NCBI GenBank assembly: GCA_946566645.1
Contig: CAMNWZ010000004.1
Span: 1-32,928, forward strand
DNA from: an uncultured Clostridia bacterium
GTDB taxonomy: Bacteria > Bacillota > Clostridia > Oscillospirales > JAAYOS01
Length of the DNA: 32,928 bases
Direction: 5' to 3'
Below are positions 20,295-30,284 of the stretch, piece after piece. Each line of letters begins with the position of its first letter. Position 1 is the first letter of the stretch. A program made the translations under genes and the position numbers. The notes beneath the pieces are model-generated. The model had not been told where the DNA came from. It worked only from the letters and a program-made list of their open reading frames with translations, and ran no database searches.

Positions 20295-21482
20295 TTAGCC
20301 GAATATCGCGAGCAGGAAGCCCGCCGCGACCGCCGAGCCGATAACGCCGGCGACGTTCGGTCCCATCGCGTGCATGAGCAGGAAGTTGGAGGGGTTCGCC
20401 TTCTGACCCTCGACCTGGCTCACGCGCGCCGCCATCGGGACAGCCGAAACGCCTGCCGAGCCGATGAGCGGATTTATCTTGCCCTTGGTGATGACGCACA
20501 TCAGCTTGCCGAGCAGCACGCCGCCTGCAGTGGAGAAGCAGAACGCGAGCAGTCCCAGACCGACGATGTACAGCGTCTCCGGGGTAAGGAAGCGCTCGCC
20601 GACGGTGGTTGCGCCGACCGAGATGCCGAGGAATATCGTGATGATGTTCATCAGCGCGTTCTGAGCGGTGTCACTCAGACGGTCGACAACTCCGCACTCC
20701 TTGAACAGGTTGCCGAGCATGAGCATGCCGAGCAGCGGAGCGACCGACGGCAGAAGCAGCACGGTGAAGATGGTGACGACTATCGGGAAGATTATCTTCT
20801 CGCGCTTGGTCACCGTGCGGAGCTGCTCCATCTTTATCTCGCGCTCCTTCTTGGTGGTGAGCGCGCGCATGATGGGCGGCTGGATGAGCGGGATGAGCGC
20901 CATGTAGCTGTAAGCCGCTATCGCGATCGCGCCGAGCAGGTGCGGTGCGAGCTGGTTTGTCAGCCAGATGGCGGTCGGGCCGTCAGCGCCGCCGATGATG
21001 CCGATGGCGGCAGCCTCGTTGCCCGAGAAGCCGAGCACTATCGCGAGGATGAACGCCATGTACACGCCGAGCTGTGCCGCAGCGCCGAGGAACAGCGACT
21101 TCGGGTTGGACAGAAGCGGTCCGAAGTCGGTCATCGCGCCGACGCCGAGGAATATCAGCGACGGATAGATGCCCGCCTTGACGCCGATGTACAGGATGTC
21201 AAGGAAGCCGCCGTTAGCGAGTATCGTGCCGTAGCTGTGATACGCCGCGTTGTTCGGGTCGAGGAACGCGTCCCACATCTCCATGTGGTAGATGTCCGCG
21301 CCGGGGAGGTTGGTGAGCAGCGTGCCGAACGCTATGCCGACCAGCAGCAGCGGCTCGAACTTCTTGACGATGCCGAGGTAGAGCAGCACGCAGGCGATGA
21401 CTATCATCACCAGTCCCTGCCAGCTGCCTCCCGCCTGGTAGAAGCCGGAGCTTTCCCAAATTCTCTGGAGTATTTCAAGCAT
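20295..21482 (-). CDS. oadB: Na+-translocating decarboxylase, beta subunit (OadB family)
   Basis: The beta subunit decarboxylates carboxybiotin in the membrane and couples this to pumping Na+ outward. The 395 residues hold about nine or more hydrophobic segments and the family's key motifs: GGADGPTAIW (164 to 173, Asp167 being the ion-binding aspartate of Klebsiella OadB and Propionigenium MmdB) and NPLIGSAGVSAVPMAAR (near 340). The same conserved fold is seen from GAMTDFGPLLSNP to the C-terminal LLMHAMGPNVAGVIGS. It is the last gene of the four-gene unit, 12 bases after the biotin carrier gene, and is followed by a terminator. Membrane location is certain. The substrate of the complex is set by the alpha subunit, here a pyruvate/oxaloacetate-type carboxyltransferase. 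Confidence 0.96.
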   Translation of the reverse strand: MLEILQRIWESSGFYQAGGSWQGLVMIVIACVLLYLGIVKKFEPLLLVGIAFGTLLTNLPGADIYHMEMWDAFLDPNNAAYHSYGTILANGGFLDILYIGVKAGIYPSLIFLGVGAMTDFGPLLSNPKSLFLGAAAQLGVYMAFILAIVLGFSGNEAAAIGIIGGADGPTAIWLTNQLAPHLLGAIAIAAYSYMALIPLIQPPIMRALTTKKEREIKMEQLRTVTKREKIIFPIVVTIFTVLLLPSVAPLLGMLMLGNLFKECGVVDRLSDTAQNALMNIITIFLGISVGATTVGERFLTPETLYIVGLGLLAFCFSTAGGVLLGKLMCVITKGKINPLIGSAGVSAVPMAARVSQVEGQKANPSNFLLMHAMGPNVAGVIGSAVAAGFLLAIFG

Positions 21483-21494
21483 ATTTCGCCCTCC

Positions 21495-21884
21495 TTAACC
21501 GAGAACGACAAGCGGAGCGCCGGTGTCCACAGAAGCGCCCTGAGCGACGACGACCTGAGCGACGGTGCCGTCGCGCGGAGCGACGATCTCGTTTTCCATC
21601 TTCATCGCCTCGAGGATGACCAGTATCTGACCCGCCTTGACGGCGTCGCCCTGCTTCACCTTGACCGACAGGATGGTGCCGGGCATCGGAGCGGTGATCT
21701 GCTCGCCCGCGGCGGTCGCTGCGGGAGCGGCAGCCGGAGCGGGGGCGGGGGCTGCGGCGGGAGCGGCGGCGACGGGTGCGGCAGGCGCGGGAGCGACCGC
21801 GGCATACTCGTCGACGAGTATCGCCTCGCCCTTCTCAACCTCTACCTCATAGGTCGTGCCGTTAAGAGTAACTTTGTATTTCAT
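21495..21884 (-). CDS. Biotin carboxyl carrier subunit of the decarboxylase
   Basis: This 129-residue protein carries the biotin that shuttles CO2 from the alpha to the beta subunit. After a short N-terminal beta region (1 to 25) comes an Ala/Pro flexible linker (about 29 to 60, alternating APAPA) and a biotinyl domain (62 to 129) with EAMKMEN, biotin on Lys95. The closing strand VDTGAPLVVL completes the barrel. In Klebsiella this domain is fused to the end of OadA; here it is a separate polypeptide, as in glutaconyl- and methylmalonyl-CoA decarboxylases and many Clostridia. It lies between the gamma and beta genes. The ribosome site (AAGGA) is about 13 bases from the ATG, rather far. Biotin ligase is not in the window; BioY is at 2186. 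Confidence 0.95.
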   Translation of the reverse strand: MKYKVTLNGTTYEVEVEKGEAILVDEYAAVAPAPAAPVAAAPAAAPAPAPAAAPAATAAGEQITAPMPGTILSVKVKQGDAVKAGQILVILEAMKMENEIVAPRDGTVAQVVVAQGASVDTGAPLVVLG

Positions 21885-21909
21885 AATACAAGAACCGTCC
21901 TTCCTTAAA

Positions 21910-22284
21910 TTAGTCCACGCGCTTTATCGACTTGAAGCGAAGCTCGTTGAGCGGGGTGTTCATTTCGTCGGCTACTATCGCCATTATCATCGCGGCGGTC
22001 TTCTCGGGCACGTCGTGGATGGCTATGTCGCCGAGCGAGCCGGGGGCGGGGACTTTTCCCGCCGGAATTCCGCCCTGAGCCGGAGCGGTGTCGACCTTGG
22101 CTGCGGCATCCGCCTTCTTGGGCTTATCGCCGAGCAGCGCGCCCATGATCTTAATGACCACCATAAGCGCGAGCAGCATCGCGAACACGACGGCTATGCC
22201 GAGCAGCGAATAGCTGAGTCCCTGACCGATGCTGAGGTCGACTTCCTCGATCGCGGCTTCGGCGGAGAGCAGAAGATTCATCAT
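21910..22284 (-). CDS. oadG: Decarboxylase gamma/delta subunit (OadG family)
   Basis: OadG-type subunits are small one-helix membrane proteins that hold the alpha subunit on the membrane and aid assembly of the pump. The 124 residues begin outside, cross the membrane once (about 23 to 48, LSYSLLGIAVVFAMLLALMV) and continue with an Ala/Lys/Pro-rich linker. They end in a folded tail (about 80 to 124, LGDIAIHDVPEKTAAMIMAIV) whose conserved pattern matches Clostridial OadG homologues. GGAGG lies 7 bases before the first of two consecutive ATG codons. It lies 12 bases after the alpha-subunit gene and 25 before the biotin carrier. Family members vary greatly in sequence, so the call leans on operon position as well. 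Confidence 0.88.
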   Translation of the reverse strand: MMNLLLSAEAAIEEVDLSIGQGLSYSLLGIAVVFAMLLALMVVIKIMGALLGDKPKKADAAAKVDTAPAQGGIPAGKVPAPGSLGDIAIHDVPEKTAAMIMAIVADEMNTPLNELRFKSIKRVD

Positions 22285-22296
22285 GGTGTCTCCTCC

Positions 22297-23694
22297 TTAC
22301 TCCTTGACGATGGTGTAGCTGACCTTGTTAGCCTGCTTTTCCTTGCGGTTCTTGAGATACTTCTCAGCCTGCTGCGGGAAGCAGATGTAGCTCATCAGAT
22401 CCTCCTCGCTGGTGGCGAGATCGCCGAGGGCTTCCTTCGCCTTGGCGAACTCCTCGCCGGTGCGCTTCGAGTCCTCGATGCGGCAGTCCGTCGGGCTGTT
22501 GCCGGCGCCGAGTATCTTCTCCTCAAGCTCCTTGCTGACCGGACCGGGCGCTATGCCGTACTCGCCCTTGAAGTAGTTCTTGACCTCGTTTGAGATGTTC
22601 TTGTAGCGCTCGCCGACGATGACGTTGGTGACCGCCTGGTTGCCGACCATCTGGCTGAGCGGAGTGACCAGCGGGGGATAGCCGAGGTCCTTGCGGACAG
22701 CCGGTATCTCGGCGAGGGCCGCGTCGAACTTGTCCATCGCCTTCATGTCGGTGAGGTTTGCTATCATGTTCGAGAGCATGCCGCCCGGGACCTTGTAGAC
22801 AAGCGCCTGCGAGTCGGTGCCCATGCTCTTCGGATTGAGCAGGCCGCTGTCGATATACTTCTGCTTGAGCGGCTTGAAGAAGTCGTTGACCTTGTTGATA
22901 ACGTCCTCGTTCAGGTCGCTGTCGATGCCGTACTGCTGAAGCGCGTAGAACATCGTCTCGGTCGCCGGCTGGCTGGTGCCGTTCGACATGGCGGAGGTCG
23001 CGGTGTCGATGACGTCCACGCCCGACTCTATCGCCTTGGTTATGGTCATGTAAGCCATGCCGGTGGTGCAGTGGGTGTGAAGGATTATCGGCATGTCACC
23101 GATGGCGTCCTTGATGCCCTTAATGAGATGCTCCGCCTCGTACGGGCTCATCGTGCCCGCCATATCCTTGAGGCAGATGGTGTCGAAGCCCATCGACTTC
23201 AGCTCCTTGCACATCTCGACGTACTTCTCCACCGTGTGGACGGGGGACTGAGTGTACGAGATGCAGCCGGAGGCGACGGTGCGCTCACCCGCGTACTTCT
23301 TGGTCGCCTCGAGGGCGGTCTTGATGTTGCGGAAGTCGTTGAGCGCGTCGAAGATGCGGATGACGTCTATGCCGTTCTTGATCGAAAGCTCGACGAACTT
23401 CTCGACCACGTCGTCGTGATAGTGCTTGTAGCCGAGCAGGTTCTGACCGCGAAGCAGCATCTGCAGGCGGGTGTTCGGCATGGCGGCGCGGATCTTGCGA
23501 AGACGCTCCCACGGATCCTCGTCGAGGTAACGCAGGCAGCTGTCGAAGGTGGCGCCGCCCCAGCACTCGACGGAGTAGTAGCCCGCCTTGTCCATCTCGG
23601 ACAGGATCGGCTCGAAATCCGCAAAGGGCATACGGGTGGCGATCAGCGACTGCTGGGCGTCACGGAGCACGGTTTCTGTGAACTTTACTTTCAT
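22297..23694 (-). CDS. oadA: Oxaloacetate decarboxylase alpha subunit (carboxyltransferase), no biotin domain
   Basis: The alpha subunit moves the carboxyl group of oxaloacetate to biotin, releasing pyruvate. The 465 residues form the pyruvate-carboxylase-type TIM barrel. Metal ligands are visible as Asp12 in LRDAQQS, Lys176 in CLKDMAG (the carbamylated lysine of this family), and His206 and His208 in HTHCTTG. The conserved MLLRGQNLLGY (79 to 89) and PGGMLSN segments are also present. The C-terminal biotinyl domain of enteric OadA is absent; the biotin carrier is encoded separately. The ATG at 23694 follows AGAGGAGG at about 6 bases; the frame is open further upstream but has no ribosome site there. 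First gene of the operon. A role as the carboxyltransferase subunit of a pyruvate carboxylase is less likely because beta and gamma pump genes follow. Confidence 0.94.
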   Translation of the reverse strand: MKVKFTETVLRDAQQSLIATRMPFADFEPILSEMDKAGYYSVECWGGATFDSCLRYLDEDPWERLRKIRAAMPNTRLQMLLRGQNLLGYKHYHDDVVEKFVELSIKNGIDVIRIFDALNDFRNIKTALEATKKYAGERTVASGCISYTQSPVHTVEKYVEMCKELKSMGFDTICLKDMAGTMSPYEAEHLIKGIKDAIGDMPIILHTHCTTGMAYMTITKAIESGVDVIDTATSAMSNGTSQPATETMFYALQQYGIDSDLNEDVINKVNDFFKPLKQKYIDSGLLNPKSMGTDSQALVYKVPGGMLSNMIANLTDMKAMDKFDAALAEIPAVRKDLGYPPLVTPLSQMVGNQAVTNVIVGERYKNISNEVKNYFKGEYGIAPGPVSKELEEKILGAGNSPTDCRIEDSKRTGEEFAKAKEALGDLATSEEDLMSYICFPQQAEKYLKNRKEKQANKVSYTIVKE

Positions 23695-23766
23695 AAAAAA
23701 CCTCCTCTGAGAAATGTCGGGATCGGACAATTAGCCCTTCCCACCCATTTTGAATTCTCTGACCAT

Positions 23767-23796
23767 ATTCTACCACACAAGCCGCGGAAAATCCAA
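23767..23796 (-). promoter_or_regulatory. Promoter of the decarboxylase operon
   Basis: On the minus strand TTGGAT (23791-23796) and TAGAAT (23767-23772) are separated by 18 bases, about 70 bases before the oadA start. It is AT-rich upstream. Confidence 0.6.
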
Positions 23797-23865
23797 TATC
23801 AAAAATGGATAAAATTTGTGGAAAAATTAACGACTTTTCGTTTGTAGTGCGGTATCCACCCGCGC

Positions 23866-24438
23866 TCACTCGAGCACGGTGTGCTCGCAGACCTCCTCTA
23901 TCTTGCGGCGCAGCGACTCGAAGTCCTCGAACGCGTCCGGCTTTTTGTGCGGGTCGCGGAGCAGCGCCGCCGGGTGGAAGGTCGCGGTGAACAGGAATCC
24001 GCCGCGGTCGAACCACTGACCATGCTCCTGCGTTATCTTGAAGTCGGGCTTGATTATCCGCATTGCCGCTATCCGTCCGAGACAGACAATTATCTTAGGC
24101 TTGATAATCTTTGTCTGCGCGCGCAGCCACTTGATGCACACGTCCTGCTCGACGCCGAGCGGGTCGCGGTTGTTCGGCGGACGGCATTTCACGATGTTCG
24201 CGATGTATATCTTCTCGCGCGAAAGCCCTATCATCGCGAGCATGTCGTTCAGCAGCATTCCGCTCCGCCCGACGAACGGCTTGCCCTGCCTGTCCTCGTC
24301 CGCGCCCGGTCCCTCGCCGATGAACATGACCTCGGCGTTAGGGTCGCCGTCGCCGAAGACCACGTTCGTGCGTCCCTCGCACAGCGCGCACTCGGTGCAG
24401 TCGAGACATTCGCGCTTGAGTTCGTCCAAAGTCTGCAT
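23866..24438 (-). CDS. Family 4 uracil-DNA glycosylase (4Fe-4S type)
   Basis: This enzyme removes uracil from DNA arising by cytosine deamination, starting base excision repair. The 190-residue protein is typical of family 4: Cys residues 11, 14, 17 and 20 near the N-terminus and Cys85 and Cys101, from which the four ligands of the iron-sulfur cluster are drawn. It shows [20 protein letters not shown] (41 to 60, catalytic and uracil-binding loop), [13 protein letters not shown] (81 to 93) and the late HPAALLR motif with the active-site histidine. The ATG at 24438 follows GAGGTGG. It is monocistronic, divergent from the RlmL-like gene with back-to-back promoters. Confidence 0.94.
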   Translation of the reverse strand: MQTLDELKRECLDCTECALCEGRTNVVFGDGDPNAEVMFIGEGPGADEDRQGKPFVGRSGMLLNDMLAMIGLSREKIYIANIVKCRPPNNRDPLGVEQDVCIKWLRAQTKIIKPKIIVCLGRIAAMRIIKPDFKITQEHGQWFDRGGFLFTATFHPAALLRDPHKKPDAFEDFESLRRKIEEVCEHTVLE

Positions 24439-24461
24439 TTTCGCACCACCTCTCCGAAAAA

Positions 24462-24490
24462 AGTATAGCATGAGTTTCGCGATAGCGCAA
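24462..24490 (-). promoter_or_regulatory. Promoter of the uracil-DNA glycosylase gene
   Basis: On the minus strand TTGCGC (24485-24490) and TATACT (24462-24467) are separated by 17 bases, 23 bases before the ATG; the leader is very short. Confidence 0.7.
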
Positions 24491-24497
24491 GCCGAGC

Positions 24498-24526
24498 TTG
24501 ACGGGGCGGGGCGCGTCGCGTATACT
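24498..24526 (+). promoter_or_regulatory. Promoter of the RlmL-like gene
   Basis: TTGACG (24498-24503) and TATACT (24521-24526) are separated by 17 bases. The -35 box begins 7 bases from the -35 box of the divergent promoter, so the two may compete. Confidence 0.75.
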
Positions 24527-24561
24527 ATATAATATAAAATGTCTGATTTTCGGAGGGACGG

Positions 24562-25683
24562 ATGGAAAAACTTCTGTTTTGCGCGCCGACAATGTTCGGA
24601 CTGGAGGGCATAGCGCGCGACGAGCTGAAACGGATGGGGATGCGGAACGTCGCGGCGGAGGAGGGCAGGGTGATCTTCGAGGGAGAACTGTCCGACGCGG
24701 CGGCCGCGCTTGTGCGGCTGCGCACCGCCGAGCGGGTCCAAATAGTCGCCGCCGACTTTGCCGCGCACAGCTTCGACGATCTGTTCGAGGGGGTGAAGGC
24801 GGTCGAGTGGGAGCGGTTCATCCCAAAGGGATGCGCGTTTCCGGTGCGCGGCCACTGTGTAGACTCGACTCTGATGAGCGTGCCCGACTGCACCTCGATA
24901 ATACGCAAGGCGATAGCCGTCCGCCTCGGCGCGAAGTATCACACCGAGCGTCTGGACGAGAGCCGCGGCGAGCGCCGGATACGGTTCACCATCCTCCGCG
25001 ACCGCGCGCTCATTCACGTCGACCTCGCGGGCGACCCGCTGTACAAGCGCGGCTACCGCACGCAGTCGGGGGAGGCTCCGCTGCGTGAGACGCTCGCCGC
25101 CGGTCTGGTGCTGATGATGCCCTGGTTCGGGCGCGAGCCGTTCCGCGACCCGATGTGCGGCTCGGGCACGATAGCCCTAGAAGCCGCGATGATAGCGAAG
25201 AACCGCGCGCCGGGGCTGATGCGCAGATTCTCGCTTGAAGCGTGGGAGGGCGGCGAGCGGATGATAGCCGACGCGAAGGAGTCCGCCCGCGCGGGGGAGT
25301 TTTCGCGCGAGTATGACATCGCGGGCAGCGACATCGACCCGGAGGTGGTCGAGCTTGCGCGGTCGAACGCTCGGCGTGCGGGGCTCGACGGCATAGTGCG
25401 GTTCGAGACCGCCGACGCGCGCGAGTTTTCGCACTCAGCCGAGAAGGGATGCGTCGTCTGCAACCCGCCCTACGGCGTGCGTCTGGGCGACGGCATCGAG
25501 GCTGCCGACCTGATAAAGCGGTTCGGCGCGGCGATGCGTGAAAAACCGAACTGGTGCTGCGGAATACTCACCGCCGACCCCGAGCTTGAGCAGTGGTACG
25601 GCGCGAAGGCGGGCAAGCGCCGAAGGATGTACAACGGCATGATACAGTGCACATACTACCGATTTTTGCCGAATAGGAAATAG
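24562..25683 (+). CDS. THUMP-domain RNA N2-guanine methyltransferase (RlmL/YpsC type)
   Basis: The 373-residue enzyme belongs to the class I RNA methylases that modify a guanine N2, as the 23S rRNA methylase domain RlmL does at G2445. It has an N-terminal ferredoxin-like and THUMP region (about 1 to 155, starting FCAPTMFGLEGIARDEL) and the linker PLYKRGYRTQSGEAPLRETL (159 to 178). The Rossmann domain follows with motif I FRDPMCGSGTI (194 to 204), the acidic SDIDPEV (256 to 262) and the catalytic NPPYG (301 to 305). B. subtilis YpsC has the same size and layout. GGAGGG is 4 bases before the ATG. It is followed 22 bases later by the diacylglycerol-kinase-family gene, probably cotranscribed. Confidence 0.93.
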   Translation: MEKLLFCAPTMFGLEGIARDELKRMGMRNVAAEEGRVIFEGELSDAAAALVRLRTAERVQIVAADFAAHSFDDLFEGVKAVEWERFIPKGCAFPVRGHCVDSTLMSVPDCTSIIRKAIAVRLGAKYHTERLDESRGERRIRFTILRDRALIHVDLAGDPLYKRGYRTQSGEAPLRETLAAGLVLMMPWFGREPFRDPMCGSGTIALEAAMIAKNRAPGLMRRFSLEAWEGGERMIADAKESARAGEFSREYDIAGSDIDPEVVELARSNARRAGLDGIVRFETADAREFSHSAEKGCVVCNPPYGVRLGDGIEAADLIKRFGAAMREKPNWCCGILTADPELEQWYGAKAGKRRRMYNGMIQCTYYRFLPNRK

Positions 25684-25705
25684 ACAAAACGAGGGGGAAA
25701 CGGGG

Positions 25706-26656
25706 ATGAAGCATTTTTTCATAATCAATCCGAAGGCGGGCAAGAAAAACGGCGCGCAAAAGCTGCTCGACGCGATAAAAAGCGCGATGCATGGGCGCGA
25801 CTACTCGACGCACGTCACCACCTGCGCCGGGGACGCGACCGACGCCGCGCGGGCGTTTGTCGAGAGCGGTGAGGAGTGCCGCATCTACGCGTGCGGCGGC
25901 GACGGTACGCTCAGCGAGGTGCTGAACGGCGTTGCGGGGCACCAAAACGCGGCGCTGACCGTCATTCCGCGCGGCACGGCAAACGACTTTGTGCGGCTGT
26001 TCGGAGACGCTGACTTCGGCGATGTCGCGGCGCTTGCCGACGGCGAGGAGCGCAGCCTCGACCTCATCGAGACGGAGGGGATGTACGCCATCGACATCTG
26101 CTCGGTCGGATTCGACGCCCGCACCGCGCGGGACGTGCACCGATTCAGCAAGCTGCCGCTGGTCACCGGATTCGGCGCGTTCACCATCTCGGCGATATAC
26201 AACCTGTTCAAAGGACTGTGGAGCGAGTTCACGCTCGAGGCGGACGGCGAGCGGCTGGACGGCAAATACTCGCTGATATGCGTCGCGAACGCGCGTCACT
26301 ACGGCGGCGGATATATGCCGATGGGGGATGCGAACCCGATGGACGGAGTGCTCGACCTGCTGCTGATAAAGAAGATGAGCCGCCTCCGCGTGCCCACTCT
26401 GCTGAAGAAATACAAGGAGGGGCGCTACCGCGAGCTCGGCGACTTCGCCGTGCGCAAGGCTGTGCGCGAGGTGAAGGTCGGCTTTGTCGGGCGGGACGGC
26501 GTTGTCAACATGGACGGCGAGATGATACATACCGCCGCCGCGACGATACGGCTCGCACCGATAAAACAGCGATTTTTCGCGCCGAGGGGTGCCTGGGACG
26601 CGCTCGACCGCGAGTTGGAGAGCAAAAAACGAGAAAATGAAAGAATACACGTTTAA
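25706..26656 (+). CDS. Diacylglycerol kinase family lipid kinase (DgkB/YegS-like)
   Basis: The 316-residue protein belongs to the soluble DAGK-catalytic family: INPKAGKKNG (7 to 16), the nucleotide-binding GGDGTLSEVLNG (64 to 75), PRGTANDFVR (88 to 97), an Asp/Glu-rich RSLDLIETEG segment and the Ca/Mg-site pattern MDGVLDLLLIKK near the C-terminal lobe. Members phosphorylate diacylglycerol or related lipids (DgkB is essential in Gram-positives that make lipoteichoic acid) or sphingosine-like lipids. It has no membrane helix; it acts at the inner face of the membrane. AGGGGGAAACGGGG precedes the ATG by 4 to 10 bases. Downstream, 68 bases separate it from the groES promoter, with no clear terminator. 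The lipid substrate cannot be determined. Confidence 0.9.
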   Translation: MKHFFIINPKAGKKNGAQKLLDAIKSAMHGRDYSTHVTTCAGDATDAARAFVESGEECRIYACGGDGTLSEVLNGVAGHQNAALTVIPRGTANDFVRLFGDADFGDVAALADGEERSLDLIETEGMYAIDICSVGFDARTARDVHRFSKLPLVTGFGAFTISAIYNLFKGLWSEFTLEADGERLDGKYSLICVANARHYGGGYMPMGDANPMDGVLDLLLIKKMSRLRVPTLLKKYKEGRYRELGDFAVRKAVREVKVGFVGRDGVVNMDGEMIHTAAATIRLAPIKQRFFAPRGAWDALDRELESKKRENERIHV

Positions 26657-26723
26657 CAGCGAGCATAAGGTTGATAGAAGAAGATAAACCCGATTACTGC
26701 CGCTTTTTGGGCAACGTCGGAAG

Positions 26724-26752
26724 TTGAAAATCAGAGAAAGTCAGGATATAAT
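26724..26752 (+). promoter_or_regulatory. Promoter of groES-groEL
   Basis: TTGAAA (26724-26729) and TATAAT (26747-26752) are separated by 17 bases. The predicted transcription start falls right before the CIRCE element. Confidence 0.88.
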
Positions 26753-26760
26753 TACCATTG

Positions 26761-26787
26761 TTAGCACTCGGGTTGGTAGAGTGCTAA
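26761..26787 (+). promoter_or_regulatory. CIRCE operator (HrcA binding site)
   Basis: TTAGCACTC and GAGTGCTAA form a perfect 9-bp inverted repeat with a 9-base spacer, identical to the CIRCE consensus. HrcA binds it and represses groESL until heat shock. hrcA itself is not in the window. Confidence 0.98.
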
Positions 26788-26816
26788 AACCAAAAAACGC
26801 AGCAGGGAGGCAGTAA

Positions 26817-28770
<1,954 letters not shown>

Positions 28771-28791
28771 TCGCCCGAAAAACGGTAAGAA

Positions 28792-28821
28792 AAAACCGAC
28801 ACCCACACGGGTGTCGGTTTT
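28792..28821 (+). terminator. Terminator of groES-groEL
   Basis: A 13-bp stem (AAAACCGACACCC with GGGTGTCGGTTTT) closes an ACAC loop and ends in TTTTGTTTT. The A-run on its left also allows it to act on minus-strand transcripts from the flavodiiron gene. Confidence 0.92.
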
Positions 28822-28876
28822 GTTTTGCAAAAAATCGGGCGTCAGCGGGTTGAAATCGCGTGTTTGCGACGCGAAA

Positions 28877-30076
28877 TCACGCCCCAAGCGACGCGGCGAC
28901 GGCGTCGCAGAACGCGTTTATCGCGCTCTCGTCGACCGATGCTCCGCGTATCGTCAGCGTCGGCTCGAGCAGGGTGAAGTCCTTGAGCGCGGCTATCTTC
29001 TCGCGCATTATCTTGCCCGAAGCGGGCGACCACGAGCCGTTTTCGATGACGGCGGCGGTGCGTCCGCGCACCCACAGCGCCTCTAGGTCGTCGATGAACT
29101 CGCGCACCGGCGGATAGAGCCCCATGTTGTAGGTCGGCGCGGCAAAGACGATGTGGCTCAGGCGGAACGCCTCGCTGACGAGATAGCTCTTGTCGGTGCC
29201 GCTCGCGTCCATCAGCTTCACCTCGCAGCCCGACTTCTCGGCGATCTCACGCGCGACGCGTGCCGCGACCGACGCGGTGTTGCCGTACATCGAGCCGTAG
29301 ACGACCAGCGCGCCGCGGGTCTCGGGGGTGTACGAAGCCCAGGCGGCGTGCTTCTCGAGCGTCCAGGAGATCTTGTCGTGCCAGACCGGTCCGTGCAGAG
29401 GGCAGATGTACTCGATATCGAGCGCGGACGCCTTCTTCAGCGCGGCGAGCACCTGCGGGCCGTACTTGCCGACGATGTTGGTGTAGTAGCGGCGCGCCTC
29501 GCCCTCGAACGCCGGATTTTTGAAGTGGTCTACGTCGAAGATGCCGCCGTGGTGCGCTCCGAAACTGCCGAACGCGTCGGCGCTGAACAGCGTCTTTGTG
29601 CGGTCGTCGTATGTGACCATGACCTCCGGCCAGTGTACCATCGGGGTGGTGACGAAGTGGAGCGTCCGTCCGCCGAGGTCGAGGCTGTCCCCATCGGTGA
29701 CCGCGGTGAAGCGGTCGCTTATGTCCGCGCCGAAGAACTGCTTTATCAGCGTCGGGACTTTTGCCGTGCCCACCGCCTGCATCTTCGGCCAGCGCGCCAT
29801 CAGGTCGGCGACGAGCGAGCAGTGATCCGGCTCCATGTGGTTTATGATGAGATAGTCCGGCTCGCGTCCGTCAAGCTCGCTCTCCACGTTTTCGAGATAC
29901 TGGTGGACGACCGAGCTATCGGCGGTGTCGAGAAGCGCAATCTTCTCGCCGCGGACGATGTATGCGTTGTACGCCACGCCGTCGGTGAGGGGGAAGATGT
30001 TCTCAAACAGCGCGAGACGGCGGTCGGACGCGCCGACCCATGTAATACCGTCGGTTATTTTGACAGTGTTTTTCAC
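28877..30076 (-). CDS. fprA: Flavodiiron protein FprA (oxygen or NO reductase)
   Basis: FprA uses electrons from rubredoxin or F420-like donors to reduce O2 to water or NO to N2O, protecting strict anaerobes. The 399 residues contain a metallo-beta-lactamase-like domain with the complete di-iron set His80, Glu82, Asp84 (HMEPDH), His148, Asp167 and His228, spaced as in Desulfovibrio gigas ROO. A flavodoxin domain from about 255 follows, with the FMN loop YGSMYGNTASVA (260 to 271). No rubredoxin domain is fused at the C-terminus. The start is GTG at 30076 with AAGGA about 9 bases before it. It has its own promoter and is divergent from rhaB. A TCGATT-ga-AATCGA palindrome (30091-30104) lies in the leader, just upstream of the ribosome site. 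Confidence 0.96.
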   Translation of the reverse strand: MKNTVKITDGITWVGASDRRLALFENIFPLTDGVAYNAYIVRGEKIALLDTADSSVVHQYLENVESELDGREPDYLIINHMEPDHCSLVADLMARWPKMQAVGTAKVPTLIKQFFGADISDRFTAVTDGDSLDLGGRTLHFVTTPMVHWPEVMVTYDDRTKTLFSADAFGSFGAHHGGIFDVDHFKNPAFEGEARRYYTNIVGKYGPQVLAALKKASALDIEYICPLHGPVWHDKISWTLEKHAAWASYTPETRGALVVYGSMYGNTASVAARVAREIAEKSGCEVKLMDASGTDKSYLVSEAFRLSHIVFAAPTYNMGLYPPVREFIDDLEALWVRGRTAAVIENGSWSPASGKIMREKIAALKDFTLLEPTLTIRGASVDESAINAFCDAVAASLGA

Positions 30077-30149
30077 GTTTTGTCATCCTTTCGATTGAAA
30101 TCGACTTCGGTCGACGAAAACCCGCGACCGAGTGCAACTGTATATGCTA

Positions 30150-30178
30150 ATTATATCCATTCGGGCGGCTTCAGACAA
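30150..30178 (-). promoter_or_regulatory. Promoter of fprA
   Basis: On the minus strand TTGTCT (30173-30178) and TATAAT (30150-30155) are separated by 17 bases. The leader of about 65 bases holds the palindrome at 30091-30104. Confidence 0.75.
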
Positions 30179-30212
30179 GAGCAAATATCTACAAAAATGA
30201 CAAAACAGCGCA

Positions 30213-30241
30213 TGGACAAACCAAATCGTTTGATATATAAT
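30213..30241 (+). promoter_or_regulatory. Promoter of rhaB-rhaA
   Basis: TGGACA (30213-30218) and TATAAT (30236-30241) are separated by 17 bases, 43 bases before the rhaB ATG. No operator for a rhamnose regulator could be recognised. Confidence 0.7.
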
Positions 30242-30284
30242 TTGAGTGGAAAGACCAAATTTCGGAAAAGGAGGGGATTTTCGC

